The notes: generated from the sequence alone by a model not told the origin. A stretch of DNA of 64,000 nucleotides from Lyngbya sp. HA4199-MV5 (GCA_019359375.1 JAHHHL010000014.1:86542-150541); one strand, 5' to 3'; positions 36,376 to 44,775 are shown, counted from the stretch's first letter. Program-made: numbers and translations.

Positions 36376-36410
36376 AAAATACCGTCTAGATTCACTCTAG
36401 ACGGTATTTT
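36376..36410 (+). terminator. Intrinsic terminator, bidirectional-looking
   Basis: A perfect 15-bp stem: 36376-36390 (AAAATACCGTCTAGA) and 36396-36410, with the 5-base loop TTCAC. A and T runs at both ends allow use in either direction. It lies 62 bases after the Ser/Gln-rich gene. The remaining 250 bases to the histidine kinase at 36660 hold no other recognised feature except an imperfect GCAGGTAG hairpin near 36470. Confidence 0.9.
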
Positions 36411-36659
36411 GTGTGAATTGAATGAATCGCGATCGGCTAAAGAAGCTTGGTAAAATAAGCTACGCACAAGCAGGTAGAAACGGTATATCTGCTACCTATC
36501 AACCTGCCTGCTCATCCACATGGGTGAAGCCATACATTCGTCTGGCACGCGACGCTAGAACCATATACAGTCGGGATTGGAAAGGCGATCAGAGATGAAA
36601 CCCAACCGTTTAGTCCGGGTGGGTCAGCAACTAGCTGTTCATGTAGGGAGCGTGATTTA

Positions 36660-38996
36660 GTGCAACTGGGAGCATACTGGCTCAGGCTCGGCGCGATCGC
36701 GTTAGCTTGCTTCCTTTCGGGTAGGCTAACAATTTTTGTTACCCATTTGAACTTAGAAGCCTCACCCATCTGGTTTCCAGCTGGCATTGCGCTGGGTGTT
36801 TTGCTTCTGGGGCACCGTCAGGACTGGGTTGGCGTTAGTCTGGGAAGCTTTTTGCTGGCGTTATCAGTGGGGGCAACCTGGACTGTAGCGGCAGTGACAG
36901 CGTTTGGAGCCACGATTGGCGCGATCGCTGGCAAGGTCTTGCTTCTACGCGCTGGCTGCTCCCTGGTGCTGAATAGCCTACGAGATACACTGAGTTTTCT
37001 GGCACTAGCCGTTGTAGTATCGCCCATCGTGAATGCTACCATCAGCACGCTCAATGCCTGCGTCAATGGTCTTCAGCCCTGGCAAAGATTTGGTACTCAT
37101 TGGTGGGCGATCGCGCTTGGTGACGGGATCGGCATTTTAGTCATGACCCCGCTCCTTTTAGTTTGGTTGAGTCAGCCATTAGCGAGTCACAATGGTTCGC
37201 TTTGGCAACGCTTGGTGGCAGCCGGGACGCAGCAATGGCAGTACAGCAAGTCCTTGCGGTGGCGCGTCTTTGAAGCATCGCTCTGGCTCTTATTGCTGAT
37301 TAGCTTCAGTTGGCTTGTGTTTGCCGCACCTATGCAGGCAGACGTGCCGCGCTATCTACTGGAATATTTACCCATTGCTTTGATGGTGTGGGCTGCTTTA
37401 CGGTTTGGGCAGCGGGGCACGGTACTCAGCGGCTTCATCGTCTCTTGCTTTGCGTTTTGGGGGCTAGCGCAGCAGCGTGGTCCTCTGCTGATGGATGCCA
37501 ATGGCGAGACGACGCAAGCCATTTTTCTGCTTCAAGCATTTGTTGGAGTCACCATGGGTATTACACTCATGCTGACAGCCACGATCGCCGAACGGCAGCA
37601 GGCAGAAATTCAACTGCGGTTTGCCGCCGATCGCGAACGCTTACTGGCTGAAACTGCCCAGCGCATTCGGCAATCGCTGGATTTGGAAGAAATTCTCAAT
37701 ACCACCGTAGCGGAAGTCCGGCACCTCTTACAGGCCGATCGCGTGTTCATCATGCGTCTGGATACAGCAGATCATCGCCTTGCCGTAGCAGAGTCTGTCG
37801 CTTCTGAGTGGGCTTCCGTCCGAGGGTGGATTGCCGATCAACGAGTGGCACAAGCCATTGAGGCACTCTTCAAGCAAGAGTCGTTGGAGCAACCGTGCAG
37901 TATTAAACCCGTTCGCATCATCCATGACACGACTCAGGTTGAAACGCCCCCTCTACTAGCTGAGTACCATCGCTACTGCCAGGTCAAAGCAAGTATTGGC
38001 ATTCCCATCATGGTGTGTAACTCTATGTTTGGCATTTTGCTGGTCAACCAATGCTCTACACCGCGTCAATGGCAACCGCTAGAAATTCATTTGCTGGAAC
38101 AACTGGGCACTCAGGTTGAAATTGCGATTCAGCAGGGACAACTCTATCAGCACCTCCAAACCCTCGCCGCTAGCTTAGAAGGGCAGGTACAAGAGCGCAC
38201 GGCTGAATTGCAGGAGCGCATGCAGGAGCTACAAAGTCTTAATCAAGTGAAGGATCTGCTGCTTCATGCCGTTGCCCATGATTTACGCACACCTGTGCAG
38301 GGCATGTTGATGGTGCTAAAAAGTTTGAGAAGCAAAAGCAGCCATTGCGAAGTTATGCCCGTACCGTGTGGCAAGGTCGATCGCATGATTCAAAGCTGTG
38401 ATCACCAGCTCAACCTGCTCAGCGCGCTCTTAGAAGGACACACAGATGATCAGCCCTTAACGGTACTTCAAGCTCAGCCACTTCACTTACACCAGGTCAT
38501 AGACAAGGCTCTAGGTAATCTCAGCCTGCTGTTAGAAGAGAATCAAGTCACTCTCAAGCAGCAACTAGCAACAGATTTACCCCCCATCAACGCCGATCCT
38601 TACTATCTTCAGCAGGTTTTGGAGCACTTGCTGCGGAATGCGGTTAAACACAATGCACCTGGTTTAACCGTTACCATCCATGCCGCGATCGCACCGTGCC
38701 CTGTATCCGCTACTCACATTCTGTATTGCACCATCAGTGACGATGGACAAGGCATGAGTCAGGACAAATGCGATCGCCTGTTTAACCTCTATATTCGCGG
38801 CATCGACAACCATCATCTCACGGGTATTGGGCTAGGGTTACACCAGTGTCGGCAAACCATTGCAGCCCACGGTGGGCAAATTGGCGTGATGAGTCACCCT
38901 GGGAAAGGCTCTCGATTTTGGTTCACATTGCCTTTAACAAACCACACACTGGAGCTAAGTCACGCTGCGTCAGCTACGCCCCAACCGCCTCATTAA
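36660..38996 (+). CDS. MASE1-GAF sensor histidine kinase
   Basis: A 778-residue membrane sensor kinase, with a GTG start. Residues of about 5-300 are a MASE1-type sensory domain with eight predicted helices (NLEASPIWFPAGIALGVLLL is typical). A short coil leads to a GAF domain (about 325-500; RVFIMRLD, IPIMVCNSMFGILLVNQ). A coiled coil (SLEGQVQERTAELQERMQEL) precedes the HisKA region with phospho-acceptor H540 in VAHDLRTP, then HATPase with N box (LLRNAVKHN), DDGQGM and GIGLGLHQC. No response regulator is adjacent, so the partner is unlinked. The C-terminus overlaps the convergent neighbour by 23 bases. Confidence 0.93.
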   Translation: MQLGAYWLRLGAIALACFLSGRLTIFVTHLNLEASPIWFPAGIALGVLLLGHRQDWVGVSLGSFLLALSVGATWTVAAVTAFGATIGAIAGKVLLLRAGCSLVLNSLRDTLSFLALAVVVSPIVNATISTLNACVNGLQPWQRFGTHWWAIALGDGIGILVMTPLLLVWLSQPLASHNGSLWQRLVAAGTQQWQYSKSLRWRVFEASLWLLLLISFSWLVFAAPMQADVPRYLLEYLPIALMVWAALRFGQRGTVLSGFIVSCFAFWGLAQQRGPLLMDANGETTQAIFLLQAFVGVTMGITLMLTATIAERQQAEIQLRFAADRERLLAETAQRIRQSLDLEEILNTTVAEVRHLLQADRVFIMRLDTADHRLAVAESVASEWASVRGWIADQRVAQAIEALFKQESLEQPCSIKPVRIIHDTTQVETPPLLAEYHRYCQVKASIGIPIMVCNSMFGILLVNQCSTPRQWQPLEIHLLEQLGTQVEIAIQQGQLYQHLQTLAASLEGQVQERTAELQERMQELQSLNQVKDLLLHAVAHDLRTPVQGMLMVLKSLRSKSSHCEVMPVPCGKVDRMIQSCDHQLNLLSALLEGHTDDQPLTVLQAQPLHLHQVIDKALGNLSLLLEENQVTLKQQLATDLPPINADPYYLQQVLEHLLRNAVKHNAPGLTVTIHAAIAPCPVSATHILYCTISDDGQGMSQDKCDRLFNLYIRGIDNHHLTGIGLGLHQCRQTIAAHGGQIGVMSHPGKGSRFWFTLPLTNHTLELSHAASATPQPPH

Positions 38997-39597
38997 GTTG
39001 GTGTCCACAGTGAGCGCAAAAGCGATCGCCTGGTTTAATCTGTGTTCCACACTGGCAACAAAATTTTTGCGGTCCATCTGCCGTACTGGATGCCTTGGAT
39101 GCGACGGTGGTGGTTTGTGCCTGATCGTGTGACAGATCAGACTGCGATCGCCCGATCGGGTTCATGCTCAGCCGCATATTGCCCATCTGCATCGACATCG
39201 CACCCTGATCCATCTGCATATTCCCCATTGTCATCGGCTGCATTGGAGGCATCGGTGGCATGGGCTGCATCGGTGGCATGGCAGAAGTGGGCTTCTGAGC
39301 CACCGACTCGACGGGTAAAGATTGAGCCTCTGCCCAGGATGGTGCTTCGTTTGACACGCTTAAACGAGTGCCTTGAATGGACACAAACCAATCCCCTCGA
39401 TCGGTCTGAAGCTTTACGGTGAAACCGATCGGCGATCGAACCACTTCTGGTGGGGCTGTCCACGAACCTGTTTGAAACCCACTACTGGACTGTTGCTGCT
39501 GCCCTGGATGACTGTTAGCAACCGTCACCAGCGTTTGATGATGCACGTTTTCAAGGTAGACAGACTGTCCAGCACCCAAGTCACAAAAATATGCCAT
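38974..39597 (-). CDS. Met/Pro-rich protein with C-terminal zinc ribbon
   Basis: A 207-residue protein from ATG 39597; the frame is open further, but the start MAYFCDLGAGQ is followed directly by the folded region. Residues of about 1-100 form a small beta-rich domain (GQSVYLENVHHQTLVTVANS). A central stretch is a Met/Pro/Gln repeat (MPPMQPMPPMPPM, then MGNMQMDQGAMSMQMGNM), which could bind copper or act as a flexible linker. The end is a zinc ribbon with CCQCG and CAHCG. I do not recognise the whole protein. It overlaps the histidine-kinase end by 23 bases, tail to tail. Confidence 0.78.
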   Translation of the reverse strand: MAYFCDLGAGQSVYLENVHHQTLVTVANSHPGQQQQSSSGFQTGSWTAPPEVVRSPIGFTVKLQTDRGDWFVSIQGTRLSVSNEAPSWAEAQSLPVESVAQKPTSAMPPMQPMPPMPPMQPMTMGNMQMDQGAMSMQMGNMRLSMNPIGRSQSDLSHDQAQTTTVASKASSTADGPQKFCCQCGTQIKPGDRFCAHCGHQLNEAVGA

Positions 39598-39760
39598 CAC
39601 TATCACCGCACGATACAGCTTGCTCCCTCTCCATTGTGCCAGGGATGTCTGTAAGACGAAACAGTCTCCGTTCAAAGACCGCTTCGTTTAATGCGCCTGC
39701 TTTCTGCCTCCTTCTAACATCATTGACTCCTGCTTCGCCTGTTGAGCCAACAACATTAAC

Positions 39761-39788
39761 CTTCTGCCTCCTGCCTCCTGCCTCCTCC
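39761..39788. repeat. Heptanucleotide repeat (CTCCTGC)
   Basis: Four adjoining 7-bp units (CTTCTGC, CTCCTGC twice, CTCCTCC) in the spacer before the pentapeptide gene's stop. It is the inverse of the GGCAGAG-type tracts elsewhere in the window. Confidence 0.75.
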
Positions 39789-39830
39789 GATCGTGTTTCT
39801 ATCGTCACGAACCAAACTGGCATGAGACAG

Positions 39831-40517
39831 CTAACGCTCAAAAATGGCACCACGACGGATCAGGTCTGACACAACGGCTCTCGTTAAACCCTGGTTGCCG
39901 CCAAGCAAGGTCTGCTCAAACGTTGCTCCTGCTAAATTGACATCTGTTAAATCAGCCCCACGGAGGTCGGCATTGCTCAAATTGGTGCCATACAGGTTAG
40001 CACCCATAAAATCAGCTCTGGTCAAGCTCGATCGGCGCAAGTCTACGTGATTCAAAGAGGCGAGATGGAGGCTGGCATCATCTAGCCTGCAACCAATTAA
40101 GACTGCACGACGCAAATCAGCATGATCCAAATTCGCTTTCGTCAAGTTTGCTCCGGTGAGATTAGCACTCAACAGTTGCGCTCTCACCAGGTTGACACTC
40201 ATCATGTCAGCGCTGACAAGATTTGCCCCGTTCAAATTGGCATTGACTAGCATGGCTCCTGCTAAATTTGCATTGATCAAACTCGCTTCTGCCAGGTTTG
40301 CATTCACCAAATTTGCCCGCGAAAAATTTGTCGCAATGAAATTGGCTCCTGCTAGTTTGGCAGAGCGCAAATCAAGCCCACTCAAATTTGCGGTCGAAAA
40401 GTCTTTAGCAGGGTTCAGTCCTGCAATCTTGGCAAGCTCAAAGAAGTCGTCGGTCTCTGCTTCTACGATGCGCTGAATCAGTTCTCGAAGTCGCCTTAGA
40501 GAGTTTTCGCTAACCAT
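39831..40517 (-). CDS. Pentapeptide-repeat protein
   Basis: A 228-residue protein. A short helical head (SLRRLRELIQRIVEAETDDFFEL) precedes about 30 pentapeptide units of the A(D/N)LxX type (ANLSGLDLRS, ANLVNANLAEAS, ADLRGADLTDVN), which fold as a four-sided right-handed helix. Such proteins are abundant in cyanobacteria; a few mimic DNA or bind gyrase, but for most no function is known. The C-terminal 25 residues leave the repeat (LIRRGAIFER). Start ATG 40517. Confidence 0.92.
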   Translation of the reverse strand: MVSENSLRRLRELIQRIVEAETDDFFELAKIAGLNPAKDFSTANLSGLDLRSAKLAGANFIATNFSRANLVNANLAEASLINANLAGAMLVNANLNGANLVSADMMSVNLVRAQLLSANLTGANLTKANLDHADLRRAVLIGCRLDDASLHLASLNHVDLRRSSLTRADFMGANLYGTNLSNADLRGADLTDVNLAGATFEQTLLGGNQGLTRAVVSDLIRRGAIFER

Positions 40518-40677
40518 GCTGCAAACTGCCCCATAAGTGTGGGACGGTAATCGAGGAACACATCTGGCTAAAACTACAGCGCAGCTTCAGCCTGTTTCGC
40601 AATGACCTCACTATTGCCCTGAATGCTGGCTGCTTACTCCCAACGGCAGCGTCGCTTAAAGCTAAAACAGGCATACT

Positions 40678-40709
40678 AAAAAACCTCATACTCTATTGTA
40701 GATGAGGTT
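40678..40709 (-). terminator. Intrinsic terminator, minus strand
   Basis: AACCTCAT at 40682-40689 pairs with ATGAGGTT at 40702-40709. Read on the minus strand, the stem is followed by six T. It would end a minus-strand transcript coming from 40.9 kb, which supports the small gene at 40902. Confidence 0.7.
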
Positions 40710-40901
40710 CTTTGCAAATAAATTGTCAGGGGATGAAAAATTCCTACCCGTAAAAGCGGCAGCAATCACTGCACACCACCAAGCAAGCAAGAGCGTTTGC
40801 AGCCAGAACAGAGCTTGATCACTCAGCGTAGACCAGGTTTTGCTCAGAAATGCTCTGCTCAGAAATGCCTTACGCAAAGATGTCCATCGGAGAGAAGACA
40901 G

Positions 40902-41171
40902 TCAAGCAACGTCAAGCTCAGACTTTGCAACCCACATCTCAATAAGTCGCTCAATGACAGCTTGCTTGGCGGGGCTAACGCCTTTGGGCATCAGGCTCTC
41001 CATCAGCGCTTCAACGTCAGACGCTTCCTCTACAAGGCGGGTCTGTCGATCGGCTTGTAGCGTCCCGCGCTCGGAGGGTGCAGTGAAGCGATCAAGGCTG
41101 TCAAATTGGCGATGTTCCGGTCGTAACATGTTAATGACAAGGGGGTACGTTTCAAGCGGAGAGTCGCTCAA
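40902..41171 (-). CDS. Possible small protein of unknown function
   Basis: An 89-residue frame opening with TTG 41171; an internal ATG lies 14 codons in. The second half is a good amphipathic helix pair (DVEALMESLMPKGVSPAKQA, then VIERLIEMWVAKSELDV). I do not recognise it. The case for a real gene is its helix-like composition and a minus-strand terminator 190 bases downstream. Against it are the rare start codon and a weak ribosome site. The stretch 40518-40901 between it and the pentapeptide gene contains the terminator and a short hydrophobic frame I do not call. Confidence 0.4.
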   Translation of the reverse strand: MSDSPLETYPLVINMLRPEHRQFDSLDRFTAPSERGTLQADRQTRLVEEASDVEALMESLMPKGVSPAKQAVIERLIEMWVAKSELDVA

Positions 41172-41534
41172 CCTCTCTCAGGACAGACGGACGTAGGCAA
41201 ATGGGCGCGCTTAAAGGGTGAGCGGTACAGACTGGACGAGGATTCAAGCCCTGACATCTAAGCCCTGGCAGTCAACGGTAAAGCGACAACAGATACTCTC
41301 ATGCATCTTAGCGCTTCGACGCTTACAGTCAAGCATTCGCTTAGAAAAACGCCTGCCGACCCTGGAAACCACCGATACTCTCTGCTAGAGACAGCCCTTT
41401 AAAGACAAATCTCTGCCAGATTTCTCCTCTCCAGTTTCATACTAGCAGTATGCCCAGATGAGCAGAAGATAACATCCCCCAACGAGTTATAAAGCCGAAA
41501 AATAGAATCTTCATACAGACATTACGCTTGACGG
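41172..41534. other. Spacer without recognised genes
   Basis: About 360 bases between the possible small gene and the element island. No frame, hairpin or repeat that I can support. Its left part would hold the promoter of the 40902 gene if that gene is real. Confidence 0.4.
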
Positions 41535-41721
41535 CTAGTGGTCTGTCAAGTTTATGAATCGGTGAGACTGACACAGCGACACAAGGACACGGAGACACGG
41601 GGAATGCTCATAGCTTGCTTCACTGCCTGCTTTTTTCTCTCTCCGCGTCACCGCGTCTCCCCCTCTCCGCATTATCCTGCGTCATCCTGCACGCACCATT
41701 TCCAGGTTGACAAACCACTAG
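41535..41721. mobile_element. CTAG-bounded MITE-like element, family B
   Basis: A 187-bp segment with inverted ends: CTAGTGGTCTGTCAAG at 41535-41550 and the inverse of CTAGTGGTTTGTCAAC at 41706-41721, matching at 14 of 16 positions. The interior has GACACGGAGACACGG-type short repeats on the left and their inverse (CCGCGTCACCGCGTCTCC) on the right, so it can fold into a long hairpin. It has no open frame of its own. Its right CTAG (41718-41721) is shared with the left end of family A copy 2. Confidence 0.75.
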
Positions 41722-41847
41722 GGCGTGTCATCAATTAGCTCCGAAACCTTGCGGTATCAGCATGGTCGCGCCCGCCCAAACACACCAGGCTAGGGGCTAG
41801 AACCCTTGCTGCAAGAAATGTGTAGAGTAATTGATGACAGCCCCTAG
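41718..41847. mobile_element. CTAG-bounded MITE-like element, family A, copy 2
   Basis: A 130-bp element with CTAG at both ends and inverted terminal repeats: left GGCGTGTCATCAATTA, right the inverse of GGGCTGTCATCAATTA. It is closely similar to copy 3. It has no coding capacity. The right CTAG contains, on the minus strand, the TAG stop codon of the glycosyltransferase gene. Confidence 0.88.
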
Positions 41848-42950
41848 CTTAGCTTTTGCGTCCGATGGGCATTGTGATCGTCGATCGCCTGGGCAATGAA
41901 CCACTCCAGTTTAGAAATGAAGACAGGCTCAGCAAACTCACGCGCTCGTTCAATACACGCCTGCGAAGAAAAGCGTCGCCCTTCAAACTGAACGATCGCG
42001 CTGCTTAAGCTTTCTACTGTGGGCTGAGAGAACAGTAGACCTGTGCGATCGTTAAGAATCACTTCTCGCATACCGCTTAAGGCAGACGCAATGACGGGAA
42101 CGCCATGCCCCATTGCCTCTACGGGAGCAAAGCCAAAATCGGCATTCTGGCAGGGAAAAATTAAGGCTTTTGCCTGTCCATAGATCTGGCTCATCGCGTC
42201 TTCAGGTACATCACCAAGAAAGCGAGTCTGTAAGCCAGCAAGGTGCTGAAGCCGTTCGCGATCGCGCCCACTCCCCACAAGCCAAAGCGGATGATCGAGC
42301 TGGTTACAGGCGGTGATCGCTAACTCAACCTGCTGGTTCTGTGTGAGCGGTCCAACATATAAATAGTAATCTTTGCCAGCTTCGCCGCTGCCTCTGATCT
42401 TGACGGGTGGCGGAATCACAGCAGCCGATCGCCGATAGAGTTTGCGAATGCGCCGCGCGGCAACTTCAGAATTGGTGACGAAGCGATCGACCCGCTGCGC
42501 CGCGTAAAAATCGTACTGTCGCAGGTGCGTTTCTGCCCAATGCTGATACCAGGGGCGATCGGGTGCATTTGATGAGAAATCCCACAGATCGCGGGGTGGC
42601 GTATGGCAATAGCTGATGTGGAGCGTTTCGGCACGGGTCAGCACCGATTTACTCATGTACGACCCAGACGACGAAAGAACCAGGTCGTACTCGGACAAAT
42701 CTAGCGCTTCCCAACAGTAGGGCAAGACAGGTCGCCACGCCTGATAGTACCGTGCGATGGCGGGTAGCTGCTGGGAGGGTGCTGTGCGGATGTCCCAACC
42801 GTCCAAAAGCGCGATCGCATCACCCAGATGGGCGCGATCGACAAACGCCGTATAGACAGGTGCATCAGGATACATCTGGTGCAGTACACGCAGCACCCGT
42901 TCTGCCTCACCATACTTACGGAGATAATCATGAACGAGGGCAACTTTCAT
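41844..42950 (-). CDS. Glycosyltransferase family 4
   Basis: A 368-residue GT4 (GT-B fold) transferase from ATG 42950, chosen because MKVALVHDYLRKYGEAERVL is the family's N-terminal strand and Gly/Glu loop; the frame is open 24 codons further. Features: SYCHTPPRDLWDFS, LYVGPLTQNQQVEL at the start of the donor-binding half, and FPCQNADFGFAPVEAMGHGVPVIA with the E-x7-E nucleotide-sugar motif (E of FAPVEAMG). It probably builds an exopolysaccharide or LPS side chain. Its stop codon lies in the CTAG of one element, and a second copy of that element lies 85 bases before its start. Confidence 0.92.
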   Translation of the reverse strand: MKVALVHDYLRKYGEAERVLRVLHQMYPDAPVYTAFVDRAHLGDAIALLDGWDIRTAPSQQLPAIARYYQAWRPVLPYCWEALDLSEYDLVLSSSGSYMSKSVLTRAETLHISYCHTPPRDLWDFSSNAPDRPWYQHWAETHLRQYDFYAAQRVDRFVTNSEVAARRIRKLYRRSAAVIPPPVKIRGSGEAGKDYYLYVGPLTQNQQVELAITACNQLDHPLWLVGSGRDRERLQHLAGLQTRFLGDVPEDAMSQIYGQAKALIFPCQNADFGFAPVEAMGHGVPVIASALSGMREVILNDRTGLLFSQPTVESLSSAIVQFEGRRFSSQACIERAREFAEPVFISKLEWFIAQAIDDHNAHRTQKLS

Positions 42951-43034
42951 GCCAACCATCCTTTGCGATCGCCAAATGCGGGTAACAGTCAGGGAATTGC
43001 GTCTCAACTGATCTGAGGCCATTCCTGTTGAGGC

Positions 43035-43164
43035 TTAGGGCGTGTCATCAATTAGCTCCGAAACCTTGCAATATCAGCAGTGTCACGCCCGTCCCAACAC
43101 AACAAGCTAGGGGCTGGAACCCTCACTGCAAGCAATGTGTAGAGTAATTGATGACAGCCCCTAG
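43035..43164. mobile_element. CTAG-bounded MITE-like element, family A, copy 3
   Basis: A 130-bp element, direct repeat of copy 2, with TTAG at the left and CTAG at the right end and the same inverted terminal repeats. The right CTAG supplies, on the minus strand, the TAG stop of a short frame that runs into it (43161-43277). With copy 2 it brackets the GT4 gene. Confidence 0.88.
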
Positions 43165-43277
43165 CCTTCTGGCAGTGGTCTCCCTTTTGGTTCTGGTAAG
43201 ACAGGTCTACGCTCATAGGGCATCAGGATGTATTGTACGGACGGTTTGCCACCTTGCGCTTGGGAATACAAATCCAT
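43161..43277 (-). pseudogene. Short gene or gene remnant ending in an element
   Basis: A 38-residue minus-strand frame (MDLYSQAQGGKPSVQYILMP, then a Pro/Arg-rich tail ending RPLPEG) that looks like real protein sequence. The upstream codons stay open for 12 more (LWGATLLNFNFL) to a stop. It ends exactly at the TAG within the CTAG of element copy 3. It may be a complete short gene, or the remains of a longer gene with a decayed N-terminus. I do not recognise it. The 43278-43540 spacer holds nothing else I can name. Confidence 0.4.
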
Positions 43278-43540
43278 CAGAAAGTTGAAGTTCAAAAGAG
43301 TTGCTCCCCACAGCTAAAGAACATACCTAATGCCCTCATTATTTCAGCTTCATGAACCCAAAAAGTCTATCTGGAGATTGTCCTTCGCATCACAAGATGG
43401 AAATCAAACGCTTTGTTGATTGCCGCATCTTTCCAAAGAAACAAATATTTCATCGTTCAATCCAATACTAATGGTAGTGAGGTATACGTTTACGCAGCGC
43501 TAAGGTTTGAATGAACTGTTAAATCTTGAGGGGAAAAGCT

Positions 43541-43864
43541 ATGAGTAACGCTAAAGAGACATCCAATCGTCCTCAGCCTGCCAGCGATACCTCCGATCGC
43601 GTTGAGTCAGATGTGTACGATAGAGGTATTGTTCCAGCGGAGACAGCGGCTCGCAAAGAGCGGGAGGGTGCTGAGTATAAAACTCAACCCAAAGAAGACA
43701 ACCCTGACAGCGTGCAGACTGATGGTGGTTATACCGTAGATAAAGAAGGCTTGCTAAATAACTACGCCGTTGAACCTGAAATGTATTACGAAACGCCAGG
43801 TGATGCACGTCAGCCAGAAGATGAGCCACAAATCCAAGAAGGTCAAGGTCCCGGCATCATTTAG
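43541..43864 (+). CDS. Small acidic, probably disordered protein
   Basis: A 107-residue protein from ATG 43541, with GAGGGG 7 bases upstream. It is rich in Glu, Asp, Gln, Pro and Lys and lacks Cys, with segments such as DRGIVPAETAARKEREGAEY and DGGYTVDKEGLLNNYAVEPE. It resembles, in general character, small cyanobacterial stress proteins of no known function; I do not assign a family. The long A+T-rich spacer before it suggests its own promoter. A terminator follows at 43994. Confidence 0.75.
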   Translation: MSNAKETSNRPQPASDTSDRVESDVYDRGIVPAETAARKEREGAEYKTQPKEDNPDSVQTDGGYTVDKEGLLNNYAVEPEMYYETPGDARQPEDEPQIQEGQGPGII

Positions 43865-43993
43865 TGAGCGTTGTTGAGCCACAAATACGCGAAGTTGATG
43901 TCTTGTATGTGGCAGTGAGTCATGCGATGACTCAAGGAACCTGGGTACTTGGCGTAAAAGCAGTTGTGGGGTCAACGGATAACTGAAAGCATG

Positions 43994-44029
43994 AAAGCGA
44001 TCGTAGATCTCTAGATCTGAACGCTTTTT
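43994..44029 (+). terminator. Intrinsic terminator
   Basis: AAAGCG at 43994-43999 pairs with CGCTTT at 44022-44027. An inner stem AGATC/GATCT closes the loop, and a run of five T follows. It probably ends the transcript of the small acidic protein gene. The region up to 44185 has no supported gene. Confidence 0.75.
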
Positions 44030-44185
44030 CAATGCTCTTTCATGAATCTGTTTCGACCCCTGATGGTTTTTCTAAAAGGGCTTTTCTAACGATCGAGTTT
44101 TTGCTTTTAGCAAGTTTTTCGCTGACGATCGCGGTTCGCAAAGACCACCAGACTCAGGCGATCGCAGCACAGCCCCAAATGATTG

Positions 44186-44770
44186 ATGGAACTCGAAGCG
44201 CTGATTCGATTGAGGCGAACGATTCGTGTAATCGGTTTTGACGATGCGCCCTTTGTGCGTCGGGCAAACGACCCTGTAGCTGTGGCAGGTGTGGTCTGTG
44301 CAGGCACCCGCTTTGAAGGTATGGTGTGGACTCAGGTGCAGCCAGATGGATGGGATGCAACCGAGAGACTCACCCAGACTCTTCTCCACAGTAAGTTTTT
44401 ACCGCAAGTACATTTAGTTTTGCTGGATGGCATTTCTCTGGCTGGGTTCAATGTGGTTGATCTACCGCTTCTTGCCAAGCAGCTAGACCGTCCCTGTGTC
44501 TCTGTCATGCGGCGCTTACCGAGAATGAGCGCGATCGAATTTGCGATTCGTCGCCTTCCTGAATCAGAGCATCGATTAGCAATACTTCAGCGCGCAGGCA
44601 AGATTCATGCCGATCCACCGTTTTACTTTCAGGTGTGTGGAGCCGATCCAATCGCTATAGCCGCTGCACTCAAGCAGTTAACCGATCGTGGATACGTTCC
44701 CGAAGCGCTGCGACTAGCTCACCTCATTACAACCGCTGTCGTTAAAGGCGAAAGCGGAAGACAGGCGTAG
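44186..44770 (+). CDS. DUF99 family protein (endonuclease dU-like)
   Basis: A 194-residue protein from ATG 44186. It matches the remembered DUF99/UPF0215 pattern: IRVIGFDDAPF near the N-terminus, VAGVVCAGTRFEGMVWTQV, a central LVLLDGISLAGFNVVDL and PCVSVMRRLP. One archaeal member is reported as an endonuclease acting on deoxyuridine-containing DNA, so a DNA-repair role is possible but unproven here. It is more common in archaea than bacteria, though cyanobacterial members exist. It stands alone, followed by repeat tracts. Confidence 0.85.
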   Translation: MELEALIRLRRTIRVIGFDDAPFVRRANDPVAVAGVVCAGTRFEGMVWTQVQPDGWDATERLTQTLLHSKFLPQVHLVLLDGISLAGFNVVDLPLLAKQLDRPCVSVMRRLPRMSAIEFAIRRLPESEHRLAILQRAGKIHADPPFYFQVCGADPIAIAAALKQLTDRGYVPEALRLAHLITTAVVKGESGRQA

Positions 44771-44775
44771 GGTAG

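Noticed and set aside
40686..40877. 63-codon minus-strand frame with a hydrophobic segment
   Set aside because: TTG start, no ribosome site, and its stop lies within a terminator stem; the hydrophobic stretch alone is weak evidence.
41235..41285. GATTCAAGCCC segment that resembles a tRNA T-arm
   Set aside because: No matching acceptor stem, D-arm or anticodon arm could be found around it.
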